Shown: positions 29,711 to 39,787 of the stretch, piece by piece
How the letters are laid out: each line of letters begins with the position of its first letter
How positions within the stretch are numbered: the first letter of the stretch is position 1
Assembly (NCBI RefSeq): GCF_963082495.1
Contig: NZ_CAUJAN010000007.1
Coordinates: 1-64,000, forward strand
DNA length: 64,000 bases
Direction of reading: 5' to 3'
From: Methanobrevibacter sp. V74
GTDB taxonomy: Archaea > Methanobacteriota > Methanobacteria > Methanobacteriales > Methanobacteriaceae
Translations under genes and position numbers: made by a program
The notes under the pieces: generated by a model
What the model was told of the DNA's origin: nothing
What the model saw: only the letters and a program-made list of their open reading frames with translations
The model's database searches: none

Positions 29711-30943
29711 TTAAAGAATTTCTTCTGAATTTCTCAAGAAATTAATTATATTTATATGGTCTATTCCATCTCTAGAATGATTAAATTTATCCATAGTTAA
29801 AACATATTTAGGATAATTGTCTTTAACTTTCATTAATGGTTTAAATTCACGATTAAGTGTTTTCACATCATTTAAAATATAAGCAACCTGAATGTAGATT
29901 TTTTTACCATCCTTTCTGCATATGAAATCTATTTCCAAATCATTAACATATCCGATTGTAACTTTATAATCGTTTCTAATTAATTCCAGATATATTATAT
30001 TTTCAATAATTCTTCCAATATTTTGCTGTTTTTCATCTAATTTGGATTTATAAAAACCTTGATCTATTAAATAGTATTTTTCTGAACCGGTGATTTCTTT
30101 TTTTCCTAATATGTCCTCACGAGATATTTTTGATAAAATATAAGCATCTTCTAAATATTTTAGATAATTATAAATTGTTGCTTTTCCTATTTCCAATTTT
30201 TCATGTTTTAAATATCTATATAATGAATTAACGGATATTAAATTACCAACATTACTAATTAAGAACTTTATAATCCTATTAAATAATCCAATATTTCTAA
30301 TTTCATAGCGTTCAACGATGTCTCGTAAAACTATCGATGCATATAAATCATTCAGTATTATTTCCTTATTAGTGTTTGTTGCAATGGCTACTGGAAAACC
30401 GCCATAATTTAAATATTCATCAAAATAATTCTCAATTTCACTATTCAACTCATTATTCATCATAGGTTTTTCATTAAGCTCCTTCTTATATTCAATAAAT
30501 TCATTAAATGAAAAAGGGTACATTTCAATCGAAACATATCTGCCTGTAAGATAAGTTGCAAGTTCACTGGATAATAATTTTGAATTTGATCCTGTAATAT
30601 AAACTTCAACATTTGGCAATTTAAAATAGCTATTTATACTAATTTCCCATTTTGAAACATTTTGTATTTCATCAAAAAACAAATAAACTTTATTTTCCTG
30701 TTTGTTGATAAATTCTAAAACGATTTCATCTAATTGTTCTTTTGAATTGATGTGGTTATATTTTGGAAGTTCTAAATCAATTAAAAGAATATCTTCTTTA
30801 TTAACTCCTTTTTTAATCAATTCGTTAATGATCAAATTTAAGAAAAAGGATTTGCCTGAACGCCTTACACCGGTTATTATTTTAATTAAATCTTTATCCA
30901 TAAAGCTCTCGATTTTATCCATATACATCTTTCTTTCAACCAT
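29711..30943 (-). CDS. AAA ATPase with DUF4143-type C-terminal domain
   Basis: The 410-residue protein is typical of the AAA/DUF4143 family, abundant in archaea. It has Walker A ITGVRRSGKSFF (about 23-34), Walker B VYLFFDEIQN (about 88-97) and sensor 1 VYITGSNSKLL. A C-terminal domain contains a winged helix (VNSLYRYLKHEKLEIGKATI) and a nuclease-like YVNDLEIDFICRKDGKKIYI with D-E and K residues. The biological role is unproven; relatives are often linked to toxin-like or defence roles. Upstream on its own strand are four 40-bp degenerate repeats (30964-31100). Confidence 0.8.
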   Translation of the reverse strand: MVERKMYMDKIESFMDKDLIKIITGVRRSGKSFFLNLIINELIKKGVNKEDILLIDLELPKYNHINSKEQLDEIVLEFINKQENKVYLFFDEIQNVSKWEISINSYFKLPNVEVYITGSNSKLLSSELATYLTGRYVSIEMYPFSFNEFIEYKKELNEKPMMNNELNSEIENYFDEYLNYGGFPVAIATNTNKEIILNDLYASIVLRDIVERYEIRNIGLFNRIIKFLISNVGNLISVNSLYRYLKHEKLEIGKATIYNYLKYLEDAYILSKISREDILGKKEITGSEKYYLIDQGFYKSKLDEKQQNIGRIIENIIYLELIRNDYKVTIGYVNDLEIDFICRKDGKKIYIQVAYILNDVKTLNREFKPLMKVKDNYPKYVLTMDKFNHSRDGIDHINIINFLRNSEEIL

Positions 30944-30963
30944 TTATACTCACCTATAAAATA

Positions 30964-31110
30964 GTTTCATATAGAAAACTTTTACTTATTAAACTATATA
31001 TCTGTCTCATATAAAAAACTTTTTACTAAAAATTACTGAAATGTTCTTTATAAAAAACACTTTTAGTAAAAAGTAATAAATTGTCTTATATACAAAACAA
31101 TAAAAATGTT
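30964..31110. repeat. Four degenerate 40-bp direct repeats before the ATPase gene
   Basis: Units begin at 30964, 31004, 31043 and 31083, a period of 39-40 bases. Each starts with GT followed by a variant of TCATATAAAAAACTTTTTACT. On the minus strand each offers a TATA-like core, and the set lies 20-160 bases upstream of the ATPase start at 30943. The remainder up to the IS element at 31362 is AT-rich with no gene. Confidence 0.55.
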
Positions 31111-31352
31111 ATGAAAATCCTTAGTAAATAAAGAATTAAAAGGAATGAAACTAACGAAAATTTTATATTGTTCATAAATCATATTGCTATATGAACCTTT
31201 TATATTAAATGTATATTAGCTTCACTGAAACTTAACCGTTGATTTTATTTTTTTTAAAATAATTATAAAAAATGATTTTGATGGTATAGAGTACAATCAT
31301 TCTTGTTCTCTTTTATTAGGGGTGCTGTTTGCCATTATATTAATATAATTAA

Positions 31353-31361
31353 TGTTTTGAT
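31353..31361. repeat. Left 9-bp target site duplication, TGTTTTGAT
   Basis: The same nine bases, TGTTTTGAT, immediately flank the IS element on both sides (31353-31361 and 33156-33164). This is direct evidence of insertion by transposition. Confidence 0.85.
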
Positions 31362-33155
31362 CAACCCAGTTAATTTAAGAAATTTATTTTTTAATTTTTA
31401 ATTATATTATTTTATTTTCTTATTTTTTCTTATTGAAATCTTTTATTTGATATTATATTATGTTATATGGTTTATTTTTTATTTTATTACTTGTTTTAGG
31501 GGGTTTTTTGATTTTTCATTGATTTTTCATTTTTGATTATTTTTTTTGTTCTAAATTCATTTAATTTACTTGTAATTAGACATAATTATTTTAATAGTTT
31601 TTAAATTAGTTTAAATTATTTTATATCTAATTTCAAGTATTGTCAACAGTTAATATTAAATATTGGTAAATTATATTTTTATATAATAGTTATTTAGAAT
31701 TTCATGATTGGATTTTTTTTGATTTAGGAGTTGTTTTTGATGATAAATTTCATGGAATATTGTAATGAAACTTGGGCAAACTTAGATAAATATGAAAATC
31801 GAAAATTATATAATATGATGATGGAAAAGTGCATTTTGTTCGAAATCGAAAAACTACTTTAGAAAGTATAATCAAATATCTTTTCTATGATTGTGGTCGA
31901 ACAACTGCTGTAGAAGCTATAAAATTTTATTAGAAGTGATAAGAAGGATAAAAATATGACTTTAACTAAATCCGATATTTCTCAAAGAAGAAAATTGCTT
32001 AATCATATTTGCTATGTAGACATGAATGAAGACTTTATCGACGGAATTTACAATGACCCGGATAGACCTGGTCTTTATAAAGGATATTCAATACTGGCAG
32101 GTGATACCAGCATCTGCGATGCACCAAATATTGGATACACAGAAAAACAACTAAAAGAATTAAATAATCCTCACCTCAATAGATTAAAAAAGGAATTAAT
32201 CAGATTTTAGAGTCCTCATGCATAAGCAGATACACAAACAGATTTCATATTAACTTCTACAATAACCAATAGTAAAAAAAAATAAACGAAGTAGAACTAG
32301 CATTAAAACATTTAGACAATTTAAATCAAAGAATAAATATGACCAACACCATCCACAACCTACGACAGAGGATATGCCTCTCTTGAACTAATGCTAAAAC
32401 ACATGAGTATAAATTCCCATTTCATAATACGCTTAAGAGTAGATGACTTTCAACATGAACGAAAGAACATGAAAACCAACGATGAAACCATAGACATCAC
32501 AATAAACTCAATACGCACAAAAAACTTCCATGATGAAGAAACCAAGAAAAAAGCATTAGAATCACGAAGTGCTGAGATACGAATAACAGAAATAGAACTC
32601 GAAACCAAAAAAGGAAAAAAAATACACAGAAATACTTGCAAGCAATTTACCATTCGAAAAATTCACCACACAAGATTTAAAAGAATTATACAACAAAAGA
32701 TGGAAAATAGAAACCAATTTTGACAGATTAAAAAACATAATCCACATAGAAAACTTCAGCAGACCCTCAGAAGAAATAATACAACAAGGACTTCTACGCC
32801 AACATATTCATGTTTAATTACTTAATGGCAATGAAACTCGACGCAGACCAAAAAATACAAGAAAAACACAAAGATAAAAACTTAAAACACAAATACAAAA
32901 CCAATCTCAACATTTTATTCAAACTAATAAAACTAGACATACCTGACCTCTTATCAAACGACCCCAAAAGAAAGAAAAGACGCCGTTAAAAGAATACTAA
33001 ACACAGCACAATCAAATTTAGTAGAAAAAAATAGAAAAAATGACCGAAACCCTGATAGACAGGTCAAAGATCCAACTAACAAATTCCCCCCAACCCAACG
33101 CAGAGGTGAATAAAAAAAAATATTTTTCAAATTATCTCTTAAATTAACTGGGTTG
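31362..33155 (+). mobile_element. Complete IS4-family element, decayed, 1794 bp
   Basis: The ends are perfect 19-bp inverted repeats: CAACCCAGTTAATTTAAGA at 31362-31380 and its complement at 33137-33155. Nine-bp direct repeats (TGTTTTGAT) flank the element. Inside is one broken transposase gene on the plus strand. The boundaries are exact because repeat and target duplication agree. The transposase signature Y-(2)-R-(3)-E-(6)-K places it in the IS4 family. The element is probably immobile now unless a functional transposase acts in trans. Confidence 0.85.
31740..33112 (+). pseudogene. IS4-family transposase, multiple frameshifts
   Basis: Fragments follow a normal IS4 order. From ATG 31740 comes FMEYCNETWANLDKYENRKL, then (31956-32210) GYSILAGDTSICDAPN with the first catalytic Asp. 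Next is TYDRGYASLELML (near 32345) with the second Asp, then LYNKRWKIETNFDRLKN (near 32680) with the Y2R3E6K signature and the catalytic Glu. A basic C-terminus follows. At least four frame changes separate them, near 31850, 32220, 32640 and 32790. The product would be about 450 residues if repaired. Confidence 0.8.
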
Positions 33156-33179
33156 TGTTTTGATAGTCAGTATTAAAGA

Positions 33180-35411
33180 ATGAAATTGATGAATTTCGAA
33201 ATAAAAAAAACAGGATGGGGTATTATTAAATTTAAAATACAAGAAATAATATTTATAAGTCTTATTTTGTTAATAACACTATCATGTTTGTTTGCTGTTA
33301 GTGCTAAAGATATATATGTAGCATCTGATGGGCAGATGATTTGAACGGTACGGATTTGGATAATCCTTGTAGTTTTAATAAAGCCATTAGTATTTCTGAA
33401 GATGGTGACAATATTAAAATGAAAGCTGGCGACTATTCAATTTCTGAGAAAATTGATAAATCTTTAAGTATTTCTGCCTATAATGATGATGTTGTTAATA
33501 TAAAGAATAAATATTCATCTGTATTCAATGTTGTAAATAATAAAAGTTTAGTATTAAATTCTTTAAATTTTAAGGATTTTGGAACTGCTGTAGAATCATA
33601 TTCATATCCAAATATAACAATTAAAAATTGTTTGTTTGAAAATAGCAGTTACATGTGTCTTAATTTAGTGGGGGGTACTACAATTATAAAGGATTCTGTA
33701 TTTAGAAACAATACTGGTGCTCAAGGTAGTGCAATCAACTTTCATAACAATGACTATAAAAAAAGATCTTATCTGCATATAAATAACACAATTTTTGATT
33801 CAAATAGTGGTCAAAACTTAGGTGGTGTTATTTTCATTTCTGTTTCAGATATGTATCTTTATAATAATACTTTTATTAACAACAAAGCTGCCTATACTGG
33901 TGGTGTAGTCCACAACATTGCATCTAGAATTTTTGATAAACGTTCTAAATATATTAATAATGGTGCACGTTATTCTGGCGGTGCTATTTATATTAGAGGA
34001 GATAGAGATTTAGGTTCTTATTATGGGGATCATGTAGAATTTATAAATAATTCTGCTCTATATAAGAAGGGGGATTCTGAAGATTATGAAACTTCTGGAG
34101 GAGCTTTCACTGCATTACATGGTGGAGAAATAGTTTTAAATAATTCCGTTCTTAAAGGAAATCGGGCAATGCTAAGAGGAGGAGCAATTTGGTCAGAACA
34201 AAGAGTTACTATTATAAATACTATTATAACAAATAACTCTACTTATAATGAAACCGGTTTAACAATGGGTGGAGGTTTATATTGTCCTCTTTTAGAAGTA
34301 AAAATAATAAATTCCACAATTTCAAATAATCATGCAAAAAAATATCCGGATATTTTTTAATGAAATAACTTTTCCTTCAGTAAATATTGTAGAAAGTATT
34401 AATAATACTGATGGTAAGAAGATTAGTATAAAAAATTTAACTAATTCAGTAAGTTATTGTTTACAACCAAGAATTCTAAATATTGCTTCAAATCCTATAG
34501 TTGAGACTGGCACAAATAAATTAATTGGTTCTGGAGGTTATTTCCTTGGCAAACCTATTGGAGAATTATTGAAAATCTTTATAGTTCAAAATTATCAGAG
34601 AGTTCTTGATGGGAAAATTAGTAAAGATTTATTCAAAGGGGTATTGCAGTATATAACAAGTGGATGTGCATTAGTACCTTCTCCATTTAATGAATCTTAT
34701 TCATCTCATAAGTTGATTAAACAAACTTTAGATGAATATGAAAGAGGAGTTAGATATCCTGATGCAAATGCAACAGGTCCGGTTAATTTGTTAACAAAAA
34801 AACATTTAACATTTAACTTTTATCAGTTTGCAAATGATGTCCATCAGGATTTGATAGTGTTTACATATAATGAGTCAAATATAACTGATGAACCGCCGAT
34901 TAATGTAACTAAAAAAGCAAATACTACTGCTCCTAAACTTAATACAACAGTATCTTATACTATAACAGTAAAAAACAACAACAAAACATCAATGGTTGTT
35001 GATGTATTAGTTGTTGATACTTTAGGTGAAGGATTAGTTTTTAAAGGTGCTTCTCATAATGGATTATATAACAATACAACAAACACAATAACTTGGAATA
35101 TTAATATTCCTGCAGATGGTGAATTTAAACTTTTTGTTAATGCAACAGTAGAAAAATTAGGCATAATTAATAATACTGTTAGAGTTTTTAATAAAACTGC
35201 TAATGTTACTGTTAATGTTACCGTTCCAGAGGAACCTCCGGTTAAACCCCCAGTAAAACCTCCAGTTAAACCTCCAGAGAAACCTAATGTTGAAAACAAT
35301 AAGACTATTAAAAAAGAGTTTTCAAGGAATCTAAAAAAGACAGGTAATCCAATATTCTTATTTGTATTATCAGTCCTTATTTCAATTCCTTTAATAAGAA
35401 GAAAAAAATAA
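33180..35411 (+). pseudogene. Adhesin-like cell-surface protein, two frameshifts
   Basis: The first fragment starts at ATG 33180 and encodes a signal peptide (IIFISLILLITLSCLFAVSA). It shifts frame near 33330. The second (to 34360) is a right-handed beta-helix with recurring NN.F..N.A..GGAIY-type turns. It ends at a run of six T (34351-34356); removing one T joins it to the third part. That part ends with a DUF11-type domain (about 34900-35210), a proline-rich spacer (PPVKPPVKPPVKPPEKP) and a C-terminal membrane anchor with RRKK. This is the architecture of Methanobrevibacter adhesin-like proteins anchored outside the cell. The IS element ends 25 bases before its start codon. Confidence 0.85.
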
Positions 35412-35421
35412 CCTAGTTTTT

Positions 35422-35461
35422 ATTTTTGTGTAAAATACATTACACAAAAATCTTTTTTTTT
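35422..35461 (+). terminator. Hairpin plus T-tract after the adhesin-like gene
   Basis: ATTTTTGTGTAA and TTACACAAAAAT form a perfect 12-bp stem with a 6-base loop (35422-35451), followed by a run of eight T. It lies 11 bases after the stop codon. T-tracts terminate archaeal transcription, so the termination role is plausible. Confidence 0.6.
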
Positions 35462-35768
35462 AAGGAAAACGGACTGTCAAAGTTAGTTGATAGAATCTTT
35501 TCTTTGATTTTTTCATTTATTTTAAATCCTTTTATTCAATGTTTTTCAATAACATTCGGATATCTTATGAAACTATTCGTAAATCATTAATATTGTTTTA
35601 ATTCAAATTTAATCTGTCTGTCCGTCTTGTTATGATTTTCAATAGTGTTCGTATGGATCATGTATGATTTTATAGCTATGTTCTATTTGATTTAGTCAAC
35701 ATATGCCTATCGCAGAATTAATTGAGTATTATAAACTATTTTTCAAAATATTTTATTAACAAAGTCAT

Positions 35769-36037
35769 GAAAAAGCATTAAACTACATAAATTTATTAAA
35801 ACAAGAAAAAGCTTTAAAAAATCACATTAATAAAAATTTTTCCCAAACCACAGAAAATTCTTACATTCCCAAAAAAGAACATTACCAAAAACTAGAACGA
35901 ACAAACAACCAACTAGAAAATTACATGAAAATACATTACTAAAATCCTATAAAAGAAAATTTAGAATATTAACAGGAGCATTTAATCAAGTACCTCACAG
36001 GATAAAAAATTGGATAAAAAATCAACTAACTACTTGA
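35769..36037 (+). pseudogene. Fragment of a coiled-coil protein C-terminus
   Basis: An open frame without a start reads LNYINLLKQEKALKNHINKN...EHYQKLERTNNQLENYM. It then shifts frame and continues LLKSYKRKFRILTGAFNQVP...WIKNQLTT up to a TGA at 36035-36037. The style resembles the C-terminal coiled coil of archaeal surface glycosyltransferases, but the match is weak. It appears to be a 5'-truncated, frameshifted remnant. The stretch between 35462 and 35768 holds nothing else that I recognise. Confidence 0.35.
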
Positions 36038-36059
36038 CAGTCCTATATATAAAATGTCA

Positions 36060-36074
36060 AAAATATATAAATAC
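36060..36074 (+). promoter_or_regulatory. TATA box of comA
   Basis: AAAATATATAAATAC is a good archaeal TATA box about 50 bases before the GTG start of comA, which would place transcription start near 36095. It may drive comA alone or the whole comA-hdrA run on this strand. Confidence 0.45.
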
Positions 36075-36123
36075 TATTAATTATAATTTATATTTGATGA
36101 TTGAATAAGGTAAATGTGATATC

Positions 36124-36894
36124 GTGAAATCTTTTGAATTTTTATCTATTAAAAGAGAAGAGAAACCAAGAAATTGTGGTTTAACCATGGTTTTAGACAA
36201 AGGATTAGGCTTAGAAACTGCAAGAAGCCTTATGGAAATATCTGGAGAATATGTTGACTATTTAAAATTTGGATGGGGCACATCTATTGTACATGAACAA
36301 GATATTATCAAAGCAAAAGTTGAAATGTACAAATCATTTGATATTGCTCCTTATACTGGAGGAACATTATTTGAACTAGCTTACTTAAAGGATAAACTAG
36401 AAGAGTTTTTTGCAGAAGCCCATAATTTAGGTTTTCCAGCAATTGAAATTTCAGACGGTTCAATGTCTATTGATTTAGAAAGTAAATTGGATTGTATTAA
36501 AATGGCAAAAAAAGAGGGGTTTGAAGTTTTATCTGAAGTAGGTAAAAAAGACCCTATTTTAGATAATGAATTGTCTATGGAAGACCGAGTTACTTGTATG
36601 CAAAAGGAATTGGATGCAGGTTCATCACTTATCATTGTAGAAGCAAGAGAAGGCGGGAAAAATATTGGAATATTTGATAAGACAGGCAATCCAAAAGAAG
36701 ATGAGATAGATTATATCGTTGATAATGTTGAGTCTAATAAAATCCTTTGGGAAGCACCAAATAAAGACCAGCAAGTATTTTTCATTAAAAAACTAGGAAA
36801 TATCGTTAATTTAGGTAATGTTTCCACTAATGACATTACATCTCTTGAAACCTTGAGGAGAGGTTTAAGAGGAGATACATTTGGTGAAATTTAA
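36124..36894 (+). CDS. comA: Phosphosulfolactate synthase
   Basis: ComA adds sulfite to phosphoenolpyruvate to give (2R)-phospho-3-sulfolactate, the first step of coenzyme M synthesis. The 256-residue protein is a TIM barrel, with family stretches such as GLTMVLDKGLGLETARSLME, LKFGWGTSIV, YTGGTLFELAYL, EISDGSM and VEAREGGKNIGIF. The start is GTG at 36124, preceded by GTGAT. Later pathway genes comD and comE are at 44.6-45.7 kb. It is followed by the DUF39 gene after 94 bases. Confidence 0.92.
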   Translation: MKSFEFLSIKREEKPRNCGLTMVLDKGLGLETARSLMEISGEYVDYLKFGWGTSIVHEQDIIKAKVEMYKSFDIAPYTGGTLFELAYLKDKLEEFFAEAHNLGFPAIEISDGSMSIDLESKLDCIKMAKKEGFEVLSEVGKKDPILDNELSMEDRVTCMQKELDAGSSLIIVEAREGGKNIGIFDKTGNPKEDEIDYIVDNVESNKILWEAPNKDQQVFFIKKLGNIVNLGNVSTNDITSLETLRRGLRGDTFGEI

Positions 36895-36988
36895 TATTAT
36901 TTTTTTTACTTAAAATTAAGTATGGATTGAAACAATAAAATGTGGAAATTATAGTTTCATTCAAAAAACCTAAAAGAAGGCAGTATAA

Positions 36989-38239
36989 TTGGAAATTAAA
37001 ACTATTAGCCAAATCAATGAAAAAATTGATAAGGGCGAAGCTAATATATATACGGCAGAAGAATTTAAAAAACTTATAAAAAAAGGAGATGTTCCCTGTT
37101 TTGAGGAAGTGGATGTTGTAACTTGTGGAACTTGTGGTGTAATGAGTGGTACTGCAGCCATTCTTAATTTTATAGTGTCCGAACCAGGCAAATTCATAAG
37201 AGCGCGTGAAGTTTATTTAAATGGCGTACCTGCATATGCAGGGCCATGTCCAAATGAATGGCTAGGTTCAATTGATGCAATTCTGCATGGAACTACACAT
37301 TCAATTGACGATAAGAATTATGGGGGAGGATTCCTTTTAAAAGAGTTATTGGAAGGTAAATCGGTAGATGCAAGAGTCGAAAGTGTAGATAATGTAAGTG
37401 TTGAAAACACAATCACTATTGATGATATTGTAAGGGGTCAACTTATTGGAACTCGTATGGCATTTAAAAACTACACTGCATTTACAAATCCAAGTAATGA
37501 AGCGGTATCTTCCATATTTGCTGCAACACCTCTTGAAGGTAACTTATCAGGCTTAACATTTTCAGGTTGCGGTGATTTGAACCCTCTTCAAAATGATATT
37601 CCTCATAATGTTATAAAAGAAGGTGCAAAAGTATTGTTAAATGGAAGTGAAGGTTATATTTTAGGTGACGGTACACGTTCTAGTCCTGAAAAACCAAACT
37701 TAATGTTAACTGCTAATTATAAAGAAATGGATCCTTATTATATTGGAGGATTTAAAACAGGTGAAGGTGGAGAAATATACAATACTGTAGCTATACCTAT
37801 TCCTGTATTGACAGAGAAAATTTATAATAATCTATTGATCACTGATGAAGAGGTTAGCTTACCTGTGGTCGACATTAAAGGACGTCACTTTCCACTATCT
37901 GAAACCAATTATCATGAAATGTGGGGAGGGTATGATTTAAGACCAAGATTCAATGATTCTGACTGCAACAAATGTCAGACTTGTCTTGTTGAAGATGTAT
38001 GTCCAACTAATGCATTTAAAAATCGCAAATTCAATATTGCCCAATGCTTTGGTTGTGGAATGTGCACAAACTTCTGTCGCCACAATGCATTTAATATGAA
38101 TACTGGGGATGTTGATCTGGAAATAGATGATATTAGTGTCAATATTCCAATTATTTGTAGGCAATCTGACAGATTAAGGGCAAATAAACTATCCTTAAAA
38201 CTGAAACAATTAATTGAGAAAAAAGAGTTTAGTTTGTAG
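36989..38239 (+). CDS. DUF39-ferredoxin fusion for homocysteine biosynthesis
   Basis: The 416-residue protein has an N-terminal DUF39 domain (about 1-310), with VDVVTCGTCGVMSGTAA and AYAGPCPNEWLGSIDAIL. A C-terminal two-cluster ferredoxin follows (about 325-370: CNKCQTCLVEDVCP and CFGCGMCTNFCRH). In Methanosarcina the DUF39 protein and a separate ferredoxin convert aspartate semialdehyde and sulfide to homocysteine; here they are fused. The start is TTG 36989, preceded by AGAAGG; no better start exists. It ends 10 bases before hdrC, so it is likely cotranscribed with hdrCBA. Confidence 0.85.
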   Translation: MEIKTISQINEKIDKGEANIYTAEEFKKLIKKGDVPCFEEVDVVTCGTCGVMSGTAAILNFIVSEPGKFIRAREVYLNGVPAYAGPCPNEWLGSIDAILHGTTHSIDDKNYGGGFLLKELLEGKSVDARVESVDNVSVENTITIDDIVRGQLIGTRMAFKNYTAFTNPSNEAVSSIFAATPLEGNLSGLTFSGCGDLNPLQNDIPHNVIKEGAKVLLNGSEGYILGDGTRSSPEKPNLMLTANYKEMDPYYIGGFKTGEGGEIYNTVAIPIPVLTEKIYNNLLITDEEVSLPVVDIKGRHFPLSETNYHEMWGGYDLRPRFNDSDCNKCQTCLVEDVCPTNAFKNRKFNIAQCFGCGMCTNFCRHNAFNMNTGDVDLEIDDISVNIPIICRQSDRLRANKLSLKLKQLIEKKEFSL

Positions 38240-38249
38240 GTGGTTATTC

Positions 38250-38849
38250 ATGTCAACACAAAAAATAACTGACTCCCCAATCGATTTTGCTGAAAAAATC
38301 ATTGAAGATGTTAAAAACTCAAAAGAGGAGGGTGTTCTTAAATGTGTTCAATGTGGAATGTGCACATCAACTTGTCCTGCTGCAAGACACTCTGATTATA
38401 ACCCGAGAGACATTATAGAAAGAGTTCTTGAGGGTGATGAAACAATCATAAGTGACGATAATATATGGAATTGCTTTTACTGTTATACATGCCACAGCGT
38501 ATGTCCTGTTGGAAACAGTGTATGTGAAGTAAATCAAATTTTAAAACAAATAGCTGTTGAAAATGAAGTTGGATATGATAAATTATATGAATATATGGGA
38601 TTTGCAGATTCATATTTCACAGCAGCAATAGGAGCGATTCCTGAAAGGTTTTTCCCAGACATTGACCGTGATGTTCCGGGATGGTGGGATTTCAGACAAC
38701 ATTTAAATGAAATCAGAGATGAATTGAACTTAGACCCACCTTTAATGCCGCCTAAAGAAGTAATTGATGAAGTAAGTACAATTTTAACAATAACCGGTTT
38801 TAAGAAAAAAATTGAAAAGATAAGAGCAACAGAGGAGGAAGATAAATGA
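38250..38849 (+). CDS. hdrC: Heterodisulfide reductase subunit C
   Basis: HdrC is the small iron-sulfur subunit of the soluble heterodisulfide reductase that reduces CoM-S-S-CoB. The 199-residue protein has two [4Fe-4S] motifs, CVQCGMCTSTCP (about 32-43) and CFYCYTCHSVCP (about 73-84). Start ATG 38250 follows TAGGTGG; the longer form from 38214 would overlap the DUF39 gene. It overlaps hdrB by the ATGA tetranucleotide, a sign of coupled translation. Confidence 0.92.
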   Translation: MSTQKITDSPIDFAEKIIEDVKNSKEEGVLKCVQCGMCTSTCPAARHSDYNPRDIIERVLEGDETIISDDNIWNCFYCYTCHSVCPVGNSVCEVNQILKQIAVENEVGYDKLYEYMGFADSYFTAAIGAIPERFFPDIDRDVPGWWDFRQHLNEIRDELNLDPPLMPPKEVIDEVSTILTITGFKKKIEKIRATEEEDK

Positions 38850-39787
38850 AAGACGTTCCGGTTAACAATATTCTTCTTTTTAGAAGTTGTCTTGTAAGCG
38901 TAGAATATCCCGGTATTGAAGCATCAACTAAATTCGTATTTGATAAACTTGGCATTGACTATGCAATTTCAGAAAAACAAACTTGCTGCACAGGTCTTGG
39001 TCATTATTCAGATGTATTTAATCAAATTGACACATCAGCTATCGGAGCTCGGAATTTTAAAATAGCCTGTGAACTTGGAAGGCCAAATCTTGTTATGATG
39101 TGTGCAACATGCTATGCTATAAATAAAAAATCGGTTAAATTATTAAATAAGAAAGAGGATTTAAGAAATCACATTAATCAATTATTTGATGATAATGGTC
39201 TTTTTCATCTTAAATATGAAAAAGATGACTTAAAACCAACAGAGAACATATTTCATGTAGTGGATGTCTTATATGCTAATAAAAATGAAATAAAAAATCA
39301 TATAAAATATGATTTAAGCGATTATAAAATAGCAACTCACCATGGTTGTCATTACTGTAAGGTACATTATGAGGATACAATTGGTGGAGTTAGGGATCCA
39401 AATATCATGGATGAATTGGTTGAGTGTTGTGGATGTAAAACCATTGGATGGTATGACCACAAACGTGCAACATGTGGAACAGGTTTCAGGCAAAGGTATT
39501 CAAACCCAGATTTATCTTTTACAGCTACTGCAGATAAGATGAATGCAATAGATGATGAGGATGTTGATATATTAGTTCATTTATGTCCAAATTGCCATAT
39601 ACAATTTGACAGATATCAACATTTAATATCTAAAATGGAGGGAAAAAACTTCAAAGCAATTCATTTAAATATTGCTCAGTTTATTGCATTGGCTATGGGT
39701 GGAGACTTTGATAAAGTTATAGGTGTTAAGGCACACACAGTACCTATAGACTCGATTATTGAAGAGTTAAAGGAGGTTAGTAAATGA
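38846..39787 (+). CDS. hdrB: Heterodisulfide reductase subunit B
   Basis: HdrB carries the catalytic site that cleaves CoM-S-S-CoB. The 313-residue protein contains both cysteine-rich CCG motifs: CCTGLGHYSD with downstream CATCYA (about 48-92), and HHGCHYC, ECCGCKTIG, CGTGF, CPNCHIQF (about 165-255). These bind the two noncubane [4Fe-4S] clusters. It overlaps hdrC and hdrA by ATGA at both ends, so all three are cotranslated. Confidence 0.93.
   Translation: MKDVPVNNILLFRSCLVSVEYPGIEASTKFVFDKLGIDYAISEKQTCCTGLGHYSDVFNQIDTSAIGARNFKIACELGRPNLVMMCATCYAINKKSVKLLNKKEDLRNHINQLFDDNGLFHLKYEKDDLKPTENIFHVVDVLYANKNEIKNHIKYDLSDYKIATHHGCHYCKVHYEDTIGGVRDPNIMDELVECCGCKTIGWYDHKRATCGTGFRQRYSNPDLSFTATADKMNAIDDEDVDILVHLCPNCHIQFDRYQHLISKMEGKNFKAIHLNIAQFIALAMGGDFDKVIGVKAHTVPIDSIIEELKEVSK

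Noticed and set aside
36920-36945. ATTGAAAC-like sequence upstream of the DUF39 gene
   Set aside because: It is a single occurrence without repeat spacing, so it is not a CRISPR repeat.
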